This document shows, one piece after another, positions 24,301 through 36,025 of a stretch of 64,000 nt of DNA (position 1 is the first letter of the stretch; each line of letters begins with the position of its first letter). Source of the stretch: Batrachochytrium dendrobatidis JAM81 (taxonomy: Eukaryota; Chytridiomycota; Chytridiomycetes; Rhizophydiales); contig NW_006281104.1 of assembly GCF_000203795.2 (NCBI RefSeq), positions 1,105,133 through 1,169,132 of the forward strand. The letters are read 5' to 3'. The translations under genes were made by a program, and so were the position numbers. The notes below the pieces were generated by a model. That model worked only from the letters and a program-made list of their open reading frames with translations, was not told the DNA's origin and searched no databases.

Positions 24301-25611
24301 AGTCTACACAACTCTATTTCAGTTTGAAAACTGGCAGGATACAATGACTTTGTCTTTTCTGAAATCGTTACAGACATGAGCAATTTCAAAGCCAGCCCAT
24401 TTTCCGCGTTTAGAGAATATACATTGTCAGAAAACATGAGTTCGGATTCTTCACTTTGACTAGATAGTGGTGAGGTGTGCTTTATCACGGATAAAAATTT
24501 GCCAATACCATTGAAAATCATTCCAAGATTTACTAAAGCTTCTGATTTAAGCAGTGCTACTTTTGCGCAGTAAAGTTGAGAATGAATGACATTTAAAGAT
24601 ATGTGGTCAATAATTGCAGCAAGTGGTAAAGCTAATAGATATAAATTTGCAGCAAAAAGCTGTTCAATCAAAAAGAAAAGGCAGTCACACATTGTTGCTG
24701 GATTGCTAGTAAATTTGTCGGCAAAAACATTTGTAAGCAACAGCAAGAATGATGGGGTGTAATTGGCATACTCCATATAGTTTGTAGGACGTGGAAGATT
24801 TGCTACAATCGGTGCAATATATAGATGTGCAGCAAACCAGACAAGTTCGGATCGCTTGTTTTGGTTATTGAAATAGTAGAATCGTGCAATTTTGGTAACA
24901 GCAGTGGCTGCCAGTAAGCAATTAAATTTCCCGTTTATAGATTCCAGTAGTTGATTTGCATTACGGTGTGTCCAGGAGCTGAAATTTCCAGCATGATCGA
25001 TGCCAAGAATGGTTTTCCAAGACGAAAGGGCTTTATCCTTTTGAAACAAAGCGTCAATGCTTTTTGACCAAAATACGCATGCCCCAGAAATATTTCCATG
25101 TTCAAATAACAAGTCTCCGTGCTCATTTGCAGCGGCAGAAAATACCTCAAAGTTACTTTCCTTGTGTGATACTGAAATGGCCTTTTCATACGCGTTGGAG
25201 GCATCTGTAAACGTCTCGAGTGAAACAGATCCACTTTTAATACTGCATATCTTTTGATACAAGTAGTTGGAATGTAACTGACGTGCATTAAATAACATGT
25301 TTTCTGAAGACCCCTTTTTTATGAGCTTGCTTGGCAAGGGTGACAATGAATTGTTGGCAGAAATAGTACATGTTGGGCTTGAAGTTTTAAGTCGTGCTTT
25401 TTCCAAAATAGGGTTCACAATTGAGCTATATATACCATTAAACAGCGTTTGAAATTTCTCACCAAACTCAAGAATACGATGAAACTTTCCAGAGGCATTC
25501 ATGGTTTCCAATGTAAACAGAAAAAAGTCTGCAAAAAAAGCAAGATCAATGTAATGGGTCTGTAGTTCCCCGTACTGATCAATCCAATTGCATGTATAGA
25601 GTCCACGTTGT
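21367..25611 (-). CDS. Large helical-repeat protein, possibly CFAP54-like; 5' end lost in gap
   Basis: Exons 25611..24150, 24020..23711, 23618..21746 and 21664..21367 connect through GT-AG sites. They give more than 1,200 residues, and the N-terminus is missing in the assembly gap. The protein is rich in paired helices of TPR-like character. Examples are the SDYAYEKAISVSHKES-like stretch, HGDLLFEHGNISGACVFWSKSIDAL, and CFELIGNTYFIQKQYRSSLKW. There are no transmembrane segments. The pattern and length recall the flagellar central-apparatus protein CFAP54, which would suit a zoospore, but I cannot confirm this from memory of the family. An unrelated TPR scaffold is equally possible. Confidence 0.55.
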
Positions 25612-25711
25612 NNNNNNNNNNNNNNNNNNNNNNNNNNNNNNNNNNNNNNNNNNNNNNNNNNNNNNNNNNNNNNNNNNNNNNNNNNNNNNNNNNNNNNNNN
25701 NNNNNNNNNNN
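25612..25711. other. Assembly gap of 100 N
   Basis: Exactly 100 undetermined bases, which looks like a placeholder of unknown true size. It interrupts the 5' part of the gene at 21367-25611 and the left end of a MITE copy. The bases just after it (ACTTGTTCATCTCCATTC) lack two A residues found in every other MITE copy, suggesting low-quality sequence at the contig edge. Confidence 0.98.
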
Positions 25712-26128
25712 ACTTGTTCATCTCCATTCTTACAAATTGAATATTGTGATATTGTGATTGACATGGAAACAATTGTATTTCCGAGACTGCAATCGTTGGT
25801 TTTTTGAACTAGATTGCAAACGTATCAGATGTGATACAATACATATGGATTTGTAGTTTGACAACACCAAAACAGTCAAATCCAATATCTGGATGACAAT
25901 GGATGAATCTGATGATTGTACAATGTATGACTGCAAAAAAGTCGATAATCACAGTTTAAAACTATAGTTTGATTGTGTGCATCGTATGATGAATGCTGTA
26001 TGTTGACAAGAACTGACAATGCCAATCAAAAACAGTTTGTAGTAGAAAAGCGCAGCAAACATTTGTCTATTCTGATGCAAAATAGAGACAAGATAAAAGT
26101 ATTCCATTTTACGTGAATACGGCTGTAA
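25712..26128 (-). repeat. MITE-like repeat copy abutting the HFM1 start codon
   Basis: Same orientation as the copies at 5297 and 10962, with one GGATGACAAT unit. The right terminal repeat is complete, and its last base (26128) is the A of an in-frame ATG at the head of HFM1. The left end lies in the assembly gap. Confidence 0.9.
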
Positions 26129-29100
26129 TGTATGGACTCGACCACCACCACGAACTCGAGCACTATCAGTTAATGGAGGATTCAAAGCTAGATCAGAATG
26201 TATTCAAGGAAAATATACCAACTCAGTTTATTGAGACTGATTCATTTTCAAATTATACAAATGAATATCCCTTTGATATGAATGAAAATGTAAATCTGCC
26301 AATCACACAAACTACTCGAAGCAATCAAGTAAGTTGTGAGACACAAATCCGCTTGAATATTATTGTTTTTCAATACACTAAATAGCTTGAATCCTTTTTG
26401 GTTATATTTGAAAATGCCAGTTTACACCTGAATATAATCCATTTAAGCTGTTTAAAGCCGAGCACTCTGCCGACCCAGAAACTTTTAGTCCAATTGCAGA
26501 CATGTCTCACATGAAATTGAATTTATCATCAGACACTCATTCTTATTTTCAAAATTCTTTTCAAGGACCAAATACTCAAATACTCTTTGATTCCTTTGCC
26601 GAGTTTGATCCATGTCACGATTCCACTACTGATGATCTCGATTTAAACTTTACAATTGAATCACCAAACTTTTTTTTACCCTTTCAATCCAGCAGTGACA
26701 GCACTTTAAAGTTTAACCCTGAATTTCATCGGCTATCACCAAACCATTTGATGTATGTTTTGAATTGGCGATTTTTTATGATTATTGAAATTGGTTTTGC
26801 TGACCGTCATTATTCAATCAGAAAAAATAACTTTAGAAAAAGTTCATTAGATATGAGATTCCAATTTGATAATACTGATCCAAGTCAAACTGAATCTTAT
26901 CGAAAAGTCCCACTTGCAAGAGCAAATCAAGTAGACGCTCGGAATTTACAACCACTTTGCAATTATTATGCCGATTCTAAATCTTTAAGCCCAATTCAGC
27001 CCTTCCTACCCATCATGTCTCAACAAAAACCGTCTGTAAAGAATCCATCGCATGACTTGATATCCACATCTCAAAGTTTACGTAGGTGTTTATCATTATT
27101 TTAATATCCCGAAACTCGATCCATATCCTCACATAATTATCAACTAACTACAATATGTACATTCAGCACACCGCTTTAAATCCGTAATTTCGTTTGAAAC
27201 ACTGAATGAGGTTCAATCAATATGCTTTGATCTTATTTTCAAATCAAACTCAAACGCCGTCATAAGTGGTAAGATTGTCGAGGCTATTTAGCATGCTCAA
27301 AGTCTAAATGGTATACAAAAATTTGGCTGTTTAGTATGGGTTCTAAAATAACAATGTTTGCTACAGCACCAACTGGATCCGGAAAAACAGTCATGATGGA
27401 GCTGGGTGAGTACAGTATTTTATTTTATCTTGGTCAAAGTATGAGGCTTGTTATTAACATATATTTAAGCGATCTTAAAATTGTTGACAGAACATGGTGG
27501 AGACCAGTCCAAAATAGTTTATATTTCACCAACCAAAGCATTGTGCAATGAACGGGTTCGTGACTGGCAAGTCAAATTTAAATCTGTTGGGCTTACTTGT
27601 CGAGAACTGACAGGTGATACAGATTACAAGCAAATAAGCGAAATTCAAAGAAGCAACATCATTGTCACCACACCAGAAAAATGGGATATTATGACCCGAA
27701 AGTGGCGGGACCACAGGCACTTGATGAAGATGCTCCGACTTGTTTTGGTGAGTTATGCTATATCAATTTGCACAATCAGGTCAATGCCATTAAAATCAAA
27801 TTCATTGACAGTAAATTGATGCGTGTAACCATTGATAATGTAGCTGGACGAAGTGCATATACTAAAGGAGCCAGGCCGAGGAGCAACATTAGAGGTCATT
27901 GTGAGTCGAATGAAGGCAGTTCATAGTGAGATCTATTCGCTGTCAACTGCTGAGCATGTTGATAGTTCAAACCAAGACGCTTTAAAAAATGTACAAGAAA
28001 AGTATGAATCAAGACCTATTCGAATCTTGGCAGTCTCGGCAACAGTTCCAAATATAAACGACATTGCCGAGTGGCTAAAGAATTCAGATGAACGACCTGC
28101 CGAGCTTAGGTTGATTTAATTTGATCGCATACTTGAATTTCTAATAGGACTAGCACTAAACCGCAATAAATAGGGTATTTGGAGACGAATATCGCCCAGT
28201 CCAGCTTGTACGCAAAGTGATCGGGTATCCCAACAATACTAACGGAAGCTCATTTCTGTTTGAACAGAACTTGGATTTCAAGTACAGTATTATTTGCCAA
28301 TGTATTATGCATTCTTATTCTTTTTGACGCATTATATTTTGCTACTATACTTATTGTATCAGACTGATGGAGTTGATCCAACAGTACTCATCCTCTAAGC
28401 CAACTCTGGTGGTGAGTTTGATTGCCTGTATCAAGGTTGAGTTGTAATTTGAAAATGGTGATTGATCGCAACAATTATAGTTTTGCTCTACTAGAAAGTC
28501 TGCCATATCAGCAGCAGGACAGCTTGCAAAAGAATGTAAATTGATTTCTAGTTCTGGGTTTCATCCATTCACTAATGGGCTGGAATACAAAGGAGGCGTT
28601 GAACAGCATCCGGATGTATCGGATAAAGTATTGCATGATTACATGCGAGAACGAGTGGCATTTCATCATGGAGGTGAGCATTTAAAGTGCGAGTACAATC
28701 AAGAATAGGTTTGAATCACTGATTATAGTATACATTTCAAAGGACTACAATATGGAGATAGGCAGAAAGTTGAAAGTTTATTTTCAAGAGGAAGCATTCG
28801 AGTCATTTGTAAGTGATCGCGCATTTTATGCAAAATCCACTTTAAAGCCATAAGTATGTTTGATGATTCAATTGCTTGCATAGGCACAACATCGACGCTA
28901 GCAGTTGGAGTAAATCTACCTGCTCATCTTGTGATTATCAAGGGTACATCTCAGTATATTAATGGAGAATTTCGGGACTATTCTGATATGGACATTGAGC
29001 AAATGATTGGACGAGCAGGAAGGCCTCAGGTATGTAAAGTTGAAGGATTGCATGGCAATCATCCAAAAAAGATGATATTTCTAGTAGTCGTCAAAATAGG

Positions 29101-32100
29101 TTGACTTTGAATTATTTGTTAATTTGGTAGTTTGATACAACGGGGATATCTATTATCATGACATCGCTAGATAAAACTGAACACTTTCAAAAACTGATAT
29201 CTGGACGAGAAGTAATTGAAAGCAGGTAAAGTTACATTGAGTACACTAGAAGATTATATAAAAGGCACTTACGAGTATATTGTCATGTGGCATTATGATT
29301 CTAGTCTTCATGATAATCTTATTGAGCATTTAAATGCTGAAGTAGTTCTTGGCAGCATATCAAATCGCCAGAGCGCATTGAAGTGGTAAACTATATTTTT
29401 ATCAGTAAAATCAGATCAATACCACAATACACGAAAACTACTAACTCTTATAAATCTCGACTTAAAGGCTTCAATCCACATTTCTCTATATCCGAATCCG
29501 ACAAAACCCAATACGATATCGTCTCAAAAATTGCTCAAAAGATGCTAGTAAACTTTCTGCTGAAACGCGACTTGAAAGTATCATAATTGTCTCCAATTAT
29601 GCCAATTTAATTAAGAATTTAATTTGAAATATTAATGATATAATAATGTGCTGTAATCGTGTTTACTTGAATTAGCAATGTTTTTGAGCAATCTTGAAAT
29701 ACTTGAAGAAAATGCTTTTGTGTCAATGGATGCATCGTTGAAAAATATCCAGGCTTCAGGTAAGTCAAATAAAATACTACAGGCGGCTTCATTGATAGTT
29801 CAACTAAAACTATCACTTGTATATTAAACGTGGTATACAAGAATTTGGAAAGGCAATGGCCAAGTATTACCTTATGTTTAATAGTGTACTTGCCATGGTT
29901 AAGCTTGGACGGGGTGCTTTGCTGCAAGAAATGGTAAATTGATTTATTGTAGTTTCTCATCACAAATCAATACTGACTATACAATGGCCAATCTCTTTTT
30001 GCGTTAACTAGCTATCAACCTTATGCAAAGCACAAGAGTTTAGTAGTATTCGATTTCATGCCGACAAGGCACATTTGAATGCACTCAACAAACATGCCGA
30101 TGTTAAATTTCCTATCAAAGGGCGAATATCTACAATCAATGACAAGGTCAACATACTTTTGCAGGTACGAGTGTAAATCTATAGCTCCGCTCGATTTAAT
30201 ACTTTTTGGAAAATACCTGATTTACCTACAACTAAATTACCGTCCAATACATCCAAATTTCAAACATACTGTAAACCATTAGTGTTGCTTGGGATCAATT
30301 CCTTTTACTGAACAAAAGAGTATGCATACAATGCGAAATGAAACCATTGGCATTCTTCAAAGTGCATCAAGGATTGCGCGTTGTATGTGCGACATAATGG
30401 CAGCTAAGAAAGATTTTAAATCATTATTGCATGCTCTCACTCTACTGCAGGCTATTCACGCCAAGTCATGGGATACTTCGAAACTATTACTTAAACAGTT
30501 GGATAGTATCGGACCACAACTGGCGCGTGCTTTGCTAAATGGTGGAATCTCTACTTTCAAGCAGCTTCAAGATGCGAGCTCATTTGAAATTGAGTCATTA
30601 GTGAATCGAAATCCACCATTTGGTAGCAAAGTATGATTATTGTCATATTGATATTCATTCCAAGCAGTATCTGATACACTTTTGTTGGATCCCTAATATT
30701 TAGATTCTTGAATCAGCCGCCAGCCTGCCACACCTATTAATGACTGTCTCACAAATTCAAATCTACTCTCAATTTCAATCGAATTCTGAAGTAGAATTAA
30801 GCGTGAGTCTTGGTCTTCAAAACCCAGACAGTGTAAAGGTACACAGCCGACGTGGTCACAGTATATGCTTTTTTGTGGCAGGTACATCCAGCAATCAATT
30901 GCTCGAGTATCGCAGTATAAGGTGAGTGATGCATATCACAAAATGATTTCACTTTAATAGACACATTTAAGCATTAAAGAGACTTATATTTGCATCACAT
31001 TAAACTGGCGGTTAGCATAAACAAGCTCAAATCCGGAGAGTCTTTTTTTATAAAAATTGGTCTGGAAAATTTAAACATGGCGGTTGACTGTGTATTGTTT
31101 TGTGAAGACTATGGTGCGTAGCTTAACCCTGAAAATATACTCAACTTTTATAGATGAGATGAATATAGACTAACAAGGTAAAAACAAATGATAATTTACC
31201 TAGTTGGACTGAATGTTTCGGTCAGACTCACTCCTCAACTACCGAATGCAATCCATAAAGCCAAAATAGAAAATAATGTGTCTATAGCAATACCAGAATG
31301 CATAAAAGTAGCACCTACCAACCTTACACCAGAAAAATATCAATCCGACAGCAATGTAACAAAAAAGCGTATTGAAATGAAGCCATGTAACCATAGCTGT
31401 CGTGACAAAGCCAAATGTGCGCATCATTGCTGCAAAGTTGGTATAACTTGGACACAGAGTTTGAAACGCAAACAAACTTTAAAAAAATCCAAAGCCAAAC
31501 CAAATCCTTTAGTCAACAAGAGCTGTACTGCCAATCTGAACAACACATCTACCATACCTCATGGTTATCAGTCATTACAAAATACTGCAAGAAAATCCAA
31601 TACTAGTTCAAACGTTCATAAACTTTCAACAAAGAATACAGCAAATATGGCGGAAACAGAATTTGACAGCGACTTTGAATCGTTTGAACTCGATGGTTTG
31701 ATAAATTTTACACAAGATCGGATGAAGGATTTTGAGGATGGTCAAGACATTGCTTATACTAGCAAACTGCAACATGAAGCGGTCGAGTTGCAGTCTCGTA
31801 TAAGCTTATCTGATCTCATACAATTTGAATCCGAAGTAGAACCAAACAACCAGCATCTGGAAATGGGCCAATATTTAAAAAAAAGCAAGATAGTACTTGA
31901 AGATCCAGAGCAATTGATGTGTGAGGTATCATCTACGGATCTTTGGACTGAGCATTTGAAATATACCCATCCTCCCGGTGTAGAAATGCCATTTCATATA
32001 AAAGGTACGGATACGCAACACAGCCAAAAGGAGAAACAGTTGCATCAGATACAACAAATGCAATCATCAAGTAAAGCGAATCCGTGTTTAAATCCCATCA

Positions 32101-32138
32101 ACGATGCGTATCAAAATCTATTCGCAGATGTGATATGA
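26128..32138 (+). CDS. HFM1: HFM1/MER3 meiotic DNA helicase
   Basis: A gene of about 15 or more exons. A low-complexity N-terminus precedes [20 protein letters not shown]. Walker A is [12 protein letters not shown], split by an intron after VIS. The DEVH box is [17 protein letters not shown], and later motifs include [15 protein letters not shown] and the [10 protein letters not shown] motif VI. A Sec63-like domain follows ([50 protein letters not shown]). A C-terminal Cys/His cluster ([20 protein letters not shown]) is characteristic of HFM1. It drives crossover formation in meiosis. ATG choice is open: 26128 (using the MITE end) or 26173 (MEDSKLDQ). Near 29386 the reading frame shifts by one base with an apparent TAA; all else looks intact. 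Confidence 0.88.
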
Positions 32139-32238
32139 GAAATGTTCATTGAGTAAATCGCATCAAAAAGTGCATTGAAATTTAACAATGAGAAGTTTGG
32201 AGACTCGAACAAGTTGGTGAAAACGCTATTCAATCATT

Positions 32239-33873
32239 TCACTTGATGCGTGTTTTTGAACGTCTTGTAGTCGTAGTAGATTTAGACGAGCGTGATGGGG
32301 CGGATATTGCGTTTCCTCGTGCCTTGCGAGTTTCTGTAAAAGTAGAATTACTACTAGTCTCAGTTTTCCCCTCACTGTCATCATCAACAGCTTCGTCGCT
32401 TACAGGATGTCTAGATTCAGATAGCGTGTTGGATGGTGAAGAAGTGGTTTCCTGTGAAGCAGATTTCATATTCTTCAAATCATTTAAAGTGGCTGATGGC
32501 TCCGTATTTTGTAATTTCCCGATATCGGTAGGTTTAACCTTGGAATTGGACTCTGCTGAGCTGGACTTGGAGTCTGCGGTCTTTGCTACCCTTTTTCTCT
32601 TTACAGACTTTGGTTGGTATTTTTCTTCTAGTCTAGAAATCAGTGATTCCATTCTAGAAGTATTTTTGGCTTGAATCATGGTTGCAAGAGTATTTTCATC
32701 ACCTATAATATCTGCATTGTCAGTATCTCCATCAATGTAATTCTTTGCATTTTTGGGCTTGGGCTTTTTGTTGTCATTCTTGGCTCCGTGCTTTTTTTTA
32801 GTTACATTATCCTCCAGTAGCTGCTCTACTTCTTTTGCTTCTTTAGCTTCCAACTTTCTGCGCCGAGCAATTTCACGGGAATTAACGTGAGGAAACTTTT
32901 TAAAATGTTCCACCTCTCCTGCAGCAATGGAGGCTTCGATTATGGCTTGGAAACGACTAATGTCATCAAGGGTCGAAAGCGGCACGCAATCAATGATGCT
33001 CAGCAAAACACCCTTGGTCTTGACATACGAGTCCAACACATCCCGCCGTTCCTCTTCGGAAACTAAATTTTATGATGCAAAAAACCATATTTAAATGTTA
33101 CTAGATGCGGAATTATGGACAAATCAAATCAATCAACTTAATATCATGAAATGAAACTTTACATACATTTATACTTGATCTTGTAGTCTTGGATGGACTG
33201 TTCATTCACCACACCAGACCATATTCCACGGAAAAAGGTATCCCATGAAACATTGTCGTCTTTTAGATTCAAAATGGAATCATCCAGTGAACCGGTAGCA
33301 TCGTATCGAGCCCTGCGAGAAGGATCTGACAAGATTGCGTAAGCAGTAGACAACTTTTGAAACTTTTCCTTGGCTTCTTGTTGTTCAGCGTCCGTGGCTG
33401 CTGATCCTAGTTTATCTGGATGGTATTGCAAAGCTAATTTGCGATATGATTTTTTGATCTCCTCCTAATATTATTAAGCAGTGATGACCATACAAATAGA
33501 GTTTAAGTTGGTCTTTACACTGAGAATACAAACATGATGGGCTACTCGGACAGAAAATAGCTTTAAAAGATTAAGCCTAGATTGAAGTCAACCAATATGA
33601 ACTAGAATCGACAAATAGAGCTGATGCAGCGTAAGCTAATTTAAATCTCTACAGCCTTTTGGTGCTTTTTTAAATAACATTCAGAGTACTACAGTTTGGC
33701 CCAGATATCAAGTAGTAGTATACTCGACCATGTATCATAAACGAGAATAAGTTCAATCAATATATACAATGACATACTGTAGTAGCTAGATTACTAACTA
33801 GCATTAAAGAATAAAGGCAATCCTTTTCTGCAGAGGTTTCTTTGGCAATACTTTCGGTGTCTGTGGCAGCCAT
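32239..33873 (-). CDS. DNAJC9: DNAJC9-type J-domain protein
   Basis: The first exon starts at 33873 ([24 protein letters not shown]). The J domain continues in [19 protein letters not shown] (HPD present), with [22 protein letters not shown]. The next region has the DNAJC9 features: [21 protein letters not shown], then [18 protein letters not shown], an acidic/basic arm ([15 protein letters not shown]) and [22 protein letters not shown] long Ser/Lys-rich tail follows, ending in [16 protein letters not shown]. In animals DNAJC9 is an H3-H4 histone chaperone that recruits HSP70. The middle of the J domain (33480-33800) may hold a small exon I did not place. It is convergent with HFM1, with only 100 bp between stops. 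Confidence 0.82.
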
Positions 33874-34236
33874 TGTATGTATTGGATGTAGATCCAGACT
33901 GTTGTAAATTTGTTTGGCAAGATGGAAAAGTCACATGACCTTGTATGCCAACGACTCGAAACGAATTGCAAAGAATCTGACGGAAATTTTTTGATATTTA
34001 TAGGATTGTCCTGCTTGTCGCTACCAATTACTATTACTTGCTATTGAATCTAGCTGATTTTTATATATCTATTCATCATTGTATGTATCTAAATTTAACT
34101 CTATTTGGTTGTTTATTTATTGAATTCGACCATCCCACAGTCGAATCTGTCACATTTCATCAGTACTCTTCATACTTGGACATTCTGATACATCTGTTGG
34201 CTAATTTTCTCGTCATTCTACTATACAGAAATAGTC
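33874..34236. other. Divergent promoter region between DNAJC9 and AHA1
   Basis: About 360 bp between the two start codons. No gene or repeat was recognised. An HSP70 co-chaperone and an HSP90 co-chaperone sharing one divergent promoter region suggests common stress control, but I saw no clear heat-shock element. Confidence 0.4.
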
Positions 34237-35823
34237 ATGTCTATCCAAACTGGTACCAATTGGAAGAATGTCAATAACTGGCAAGTTTAGTTGATGGATA
34301 TGCATTTGTTTCGTTAAATCTAGACTATCCAAAATCTAGTTTCCATCTTATTTGAATCCACACAATGGCTTGAATCGTGGATCTGTCTTGTGAATGTTTG
34401 ATCGACCTGTTTGAGACCATCATATTTGTGCTAACCTTTGTTTAAATTTCTTGAAAACAAAGGCATTGGGTCGAAAAGAATTGCCTTCCATGGGCGATTG
34501 AGTACATGAACAAGCTCAAAGGACTTGGTGTTTCGGATAATGGCGTTACTGTAGTTGTGAGCGAAGTAGAGAGCGTGACTGGTGACGTAGATCTCAACCA
34601 GCGCAAAGGCAAAATCATTAGCATCTATGATGTTGCAATTAACATGAAGTGGAAAGGCACTGATGCTTCCGGTGAGCCGGCAGAGGGAAAAGTTGTGATT
34701 CCCGAATTGATGCATGACACTGACTTGAATGATCTTGTCGTAAGTTGGTCAATTTTCAATTTCTTGGGTGTACTGCTCACCATTTTGCTACTTTCAATTG
34801 TAATACCTATACTACCTTTGTAATTTCTTATTAAATCTAACATTTCAACTGTACTATTCATTGATCAGTTCAACTTTACCGTGGAGAATGACAACGACAA
34901 AACACATGCGATCAAAGAAGTTGCTCGAAAAAAACTTTGTGTAGTAATTCGCGAAGCATTGGGTTCATTCGCCAAGGACTTGATTGAATGTACATTTTCA
35001 TTGCTAGTTTTTACGGATTGAGATTTTTTTAGAAGCTGATTATTAACTGTCAATTTTTGTTTAACCCTGACATTGGCCAACTATGCTGCTGAACCGACGC
35101 TAATACTGTCTAGCTCACTCCAAGGACGTGTATATTCCTCCAGAAAACATGAAAGGACATCCAGTGCTTTCCACATATAACCCCAAACCTCCTGTTACCA
35201 CTTCTCAACCTGTTTCGGCCGCTAATACTAGTCGTGTTGGTGGTGTAGTTGAAATCAAACAACGTATCGAGTTTATCGCCTCTCCGCATGATATCTATCA
35301 CACTCTTTTGGACCAGCAACGTGCATGTATCTGGACTCGTGGCAATGCAGAGATCTGTCGTGTTACTGGGGGCGAATTTAGCCTTTTCAATGGCAATGTA
35401 TCTGGCTCAATTACCCGTCTTGTAAGTTTACCTAATTCTGACTTTTCTAATAAGCCCTTATTATGATCTATTTATCTTTAGTTTTGCTAATCTCAATTAT
35501 GATTTGGTCTTTAGATTGAAAACAAAACTATTGAGATGAAATGGCGTGTGCAATCTTGGCCTAAACGTACGAATACCTTGGAACAATGCTGCATTATGTT
35601 AGACTAATAGATGGCTAATATTTCTAGCTAATTATATTTAAACTGTATGCTAGATCACTACTCTACTGTCGTAATGAACTTGGAGGAAGGAGCTGATGAA
35701 ACCATACTAAATCTTGTCCAAAAAGGAGTTCCTGTTGGCGAAAAAGAAACTACTGAAACTAACTGGACAAATTACTACTGGAACCCAATCAAGGCTACTT
35801 TTGGCTTTGGAACTATTCTCTAA
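34237..35823 (+). CDS. AHA1: Activator of HSP90 ATPase, AHA1
   Basis: Starts MSIQTGTNWKNVNNW at 34237. The N-terminal domain continues with HWVEKNCLPWAIEYMNKLKGL, KGKIISIYDVAINMKWKG and the split FNFTVENDNDKTHAIKEVAR. A linker rich in Pro/Thr/Ser leads into the C-terminal SRPBCC (AHSA1) domain: IEFIASPHDIYHTLLDQQRA, GEFSLFNGNVSGSITRL, IEMKWRVQSWP, ending NWTNYYWNPIKATFGFGTIL at 35823. Aha1 binds the HSP90 middle domain and stimulates its ATPase. The domain order and length match the fungal family. Five to six short introns have plausible borders. Intact. Confidence 0.9.
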
Positions 35824-36025
35824 TATTCTCAGTGGGATAATTTTCAAATGCTTGGCAATTTAAACTATTGATTGCATTGATAGTATGTTTAATTTCCGAT
35901 GCATTGATACTGCTATATTTTGGCCCAAATGATATTTTACAGTCCCCTTATCCAGTAATTGGTCAATAAAGATGTGAACTTGAAAGTTTGATTCTAATTT
36001 TACTGGTGAAATGCTTGGCACTATT

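Noticed and set aside
29389..29408. A 20-nt intron (GTAAAC...TATCAG) explaining the HFM1 frame break
   Set aside because: Too short for a spliceosomal intron here; other introns in the window are about 50 bases or longer.
32243..32674. 143-codon plus-strand ORF opposite the DNAJC9 tail
   Set aside because: It is the antisense of the Ser/Lys-rich C-terminal region; repetitive codons keep the opposite strand open by chance.
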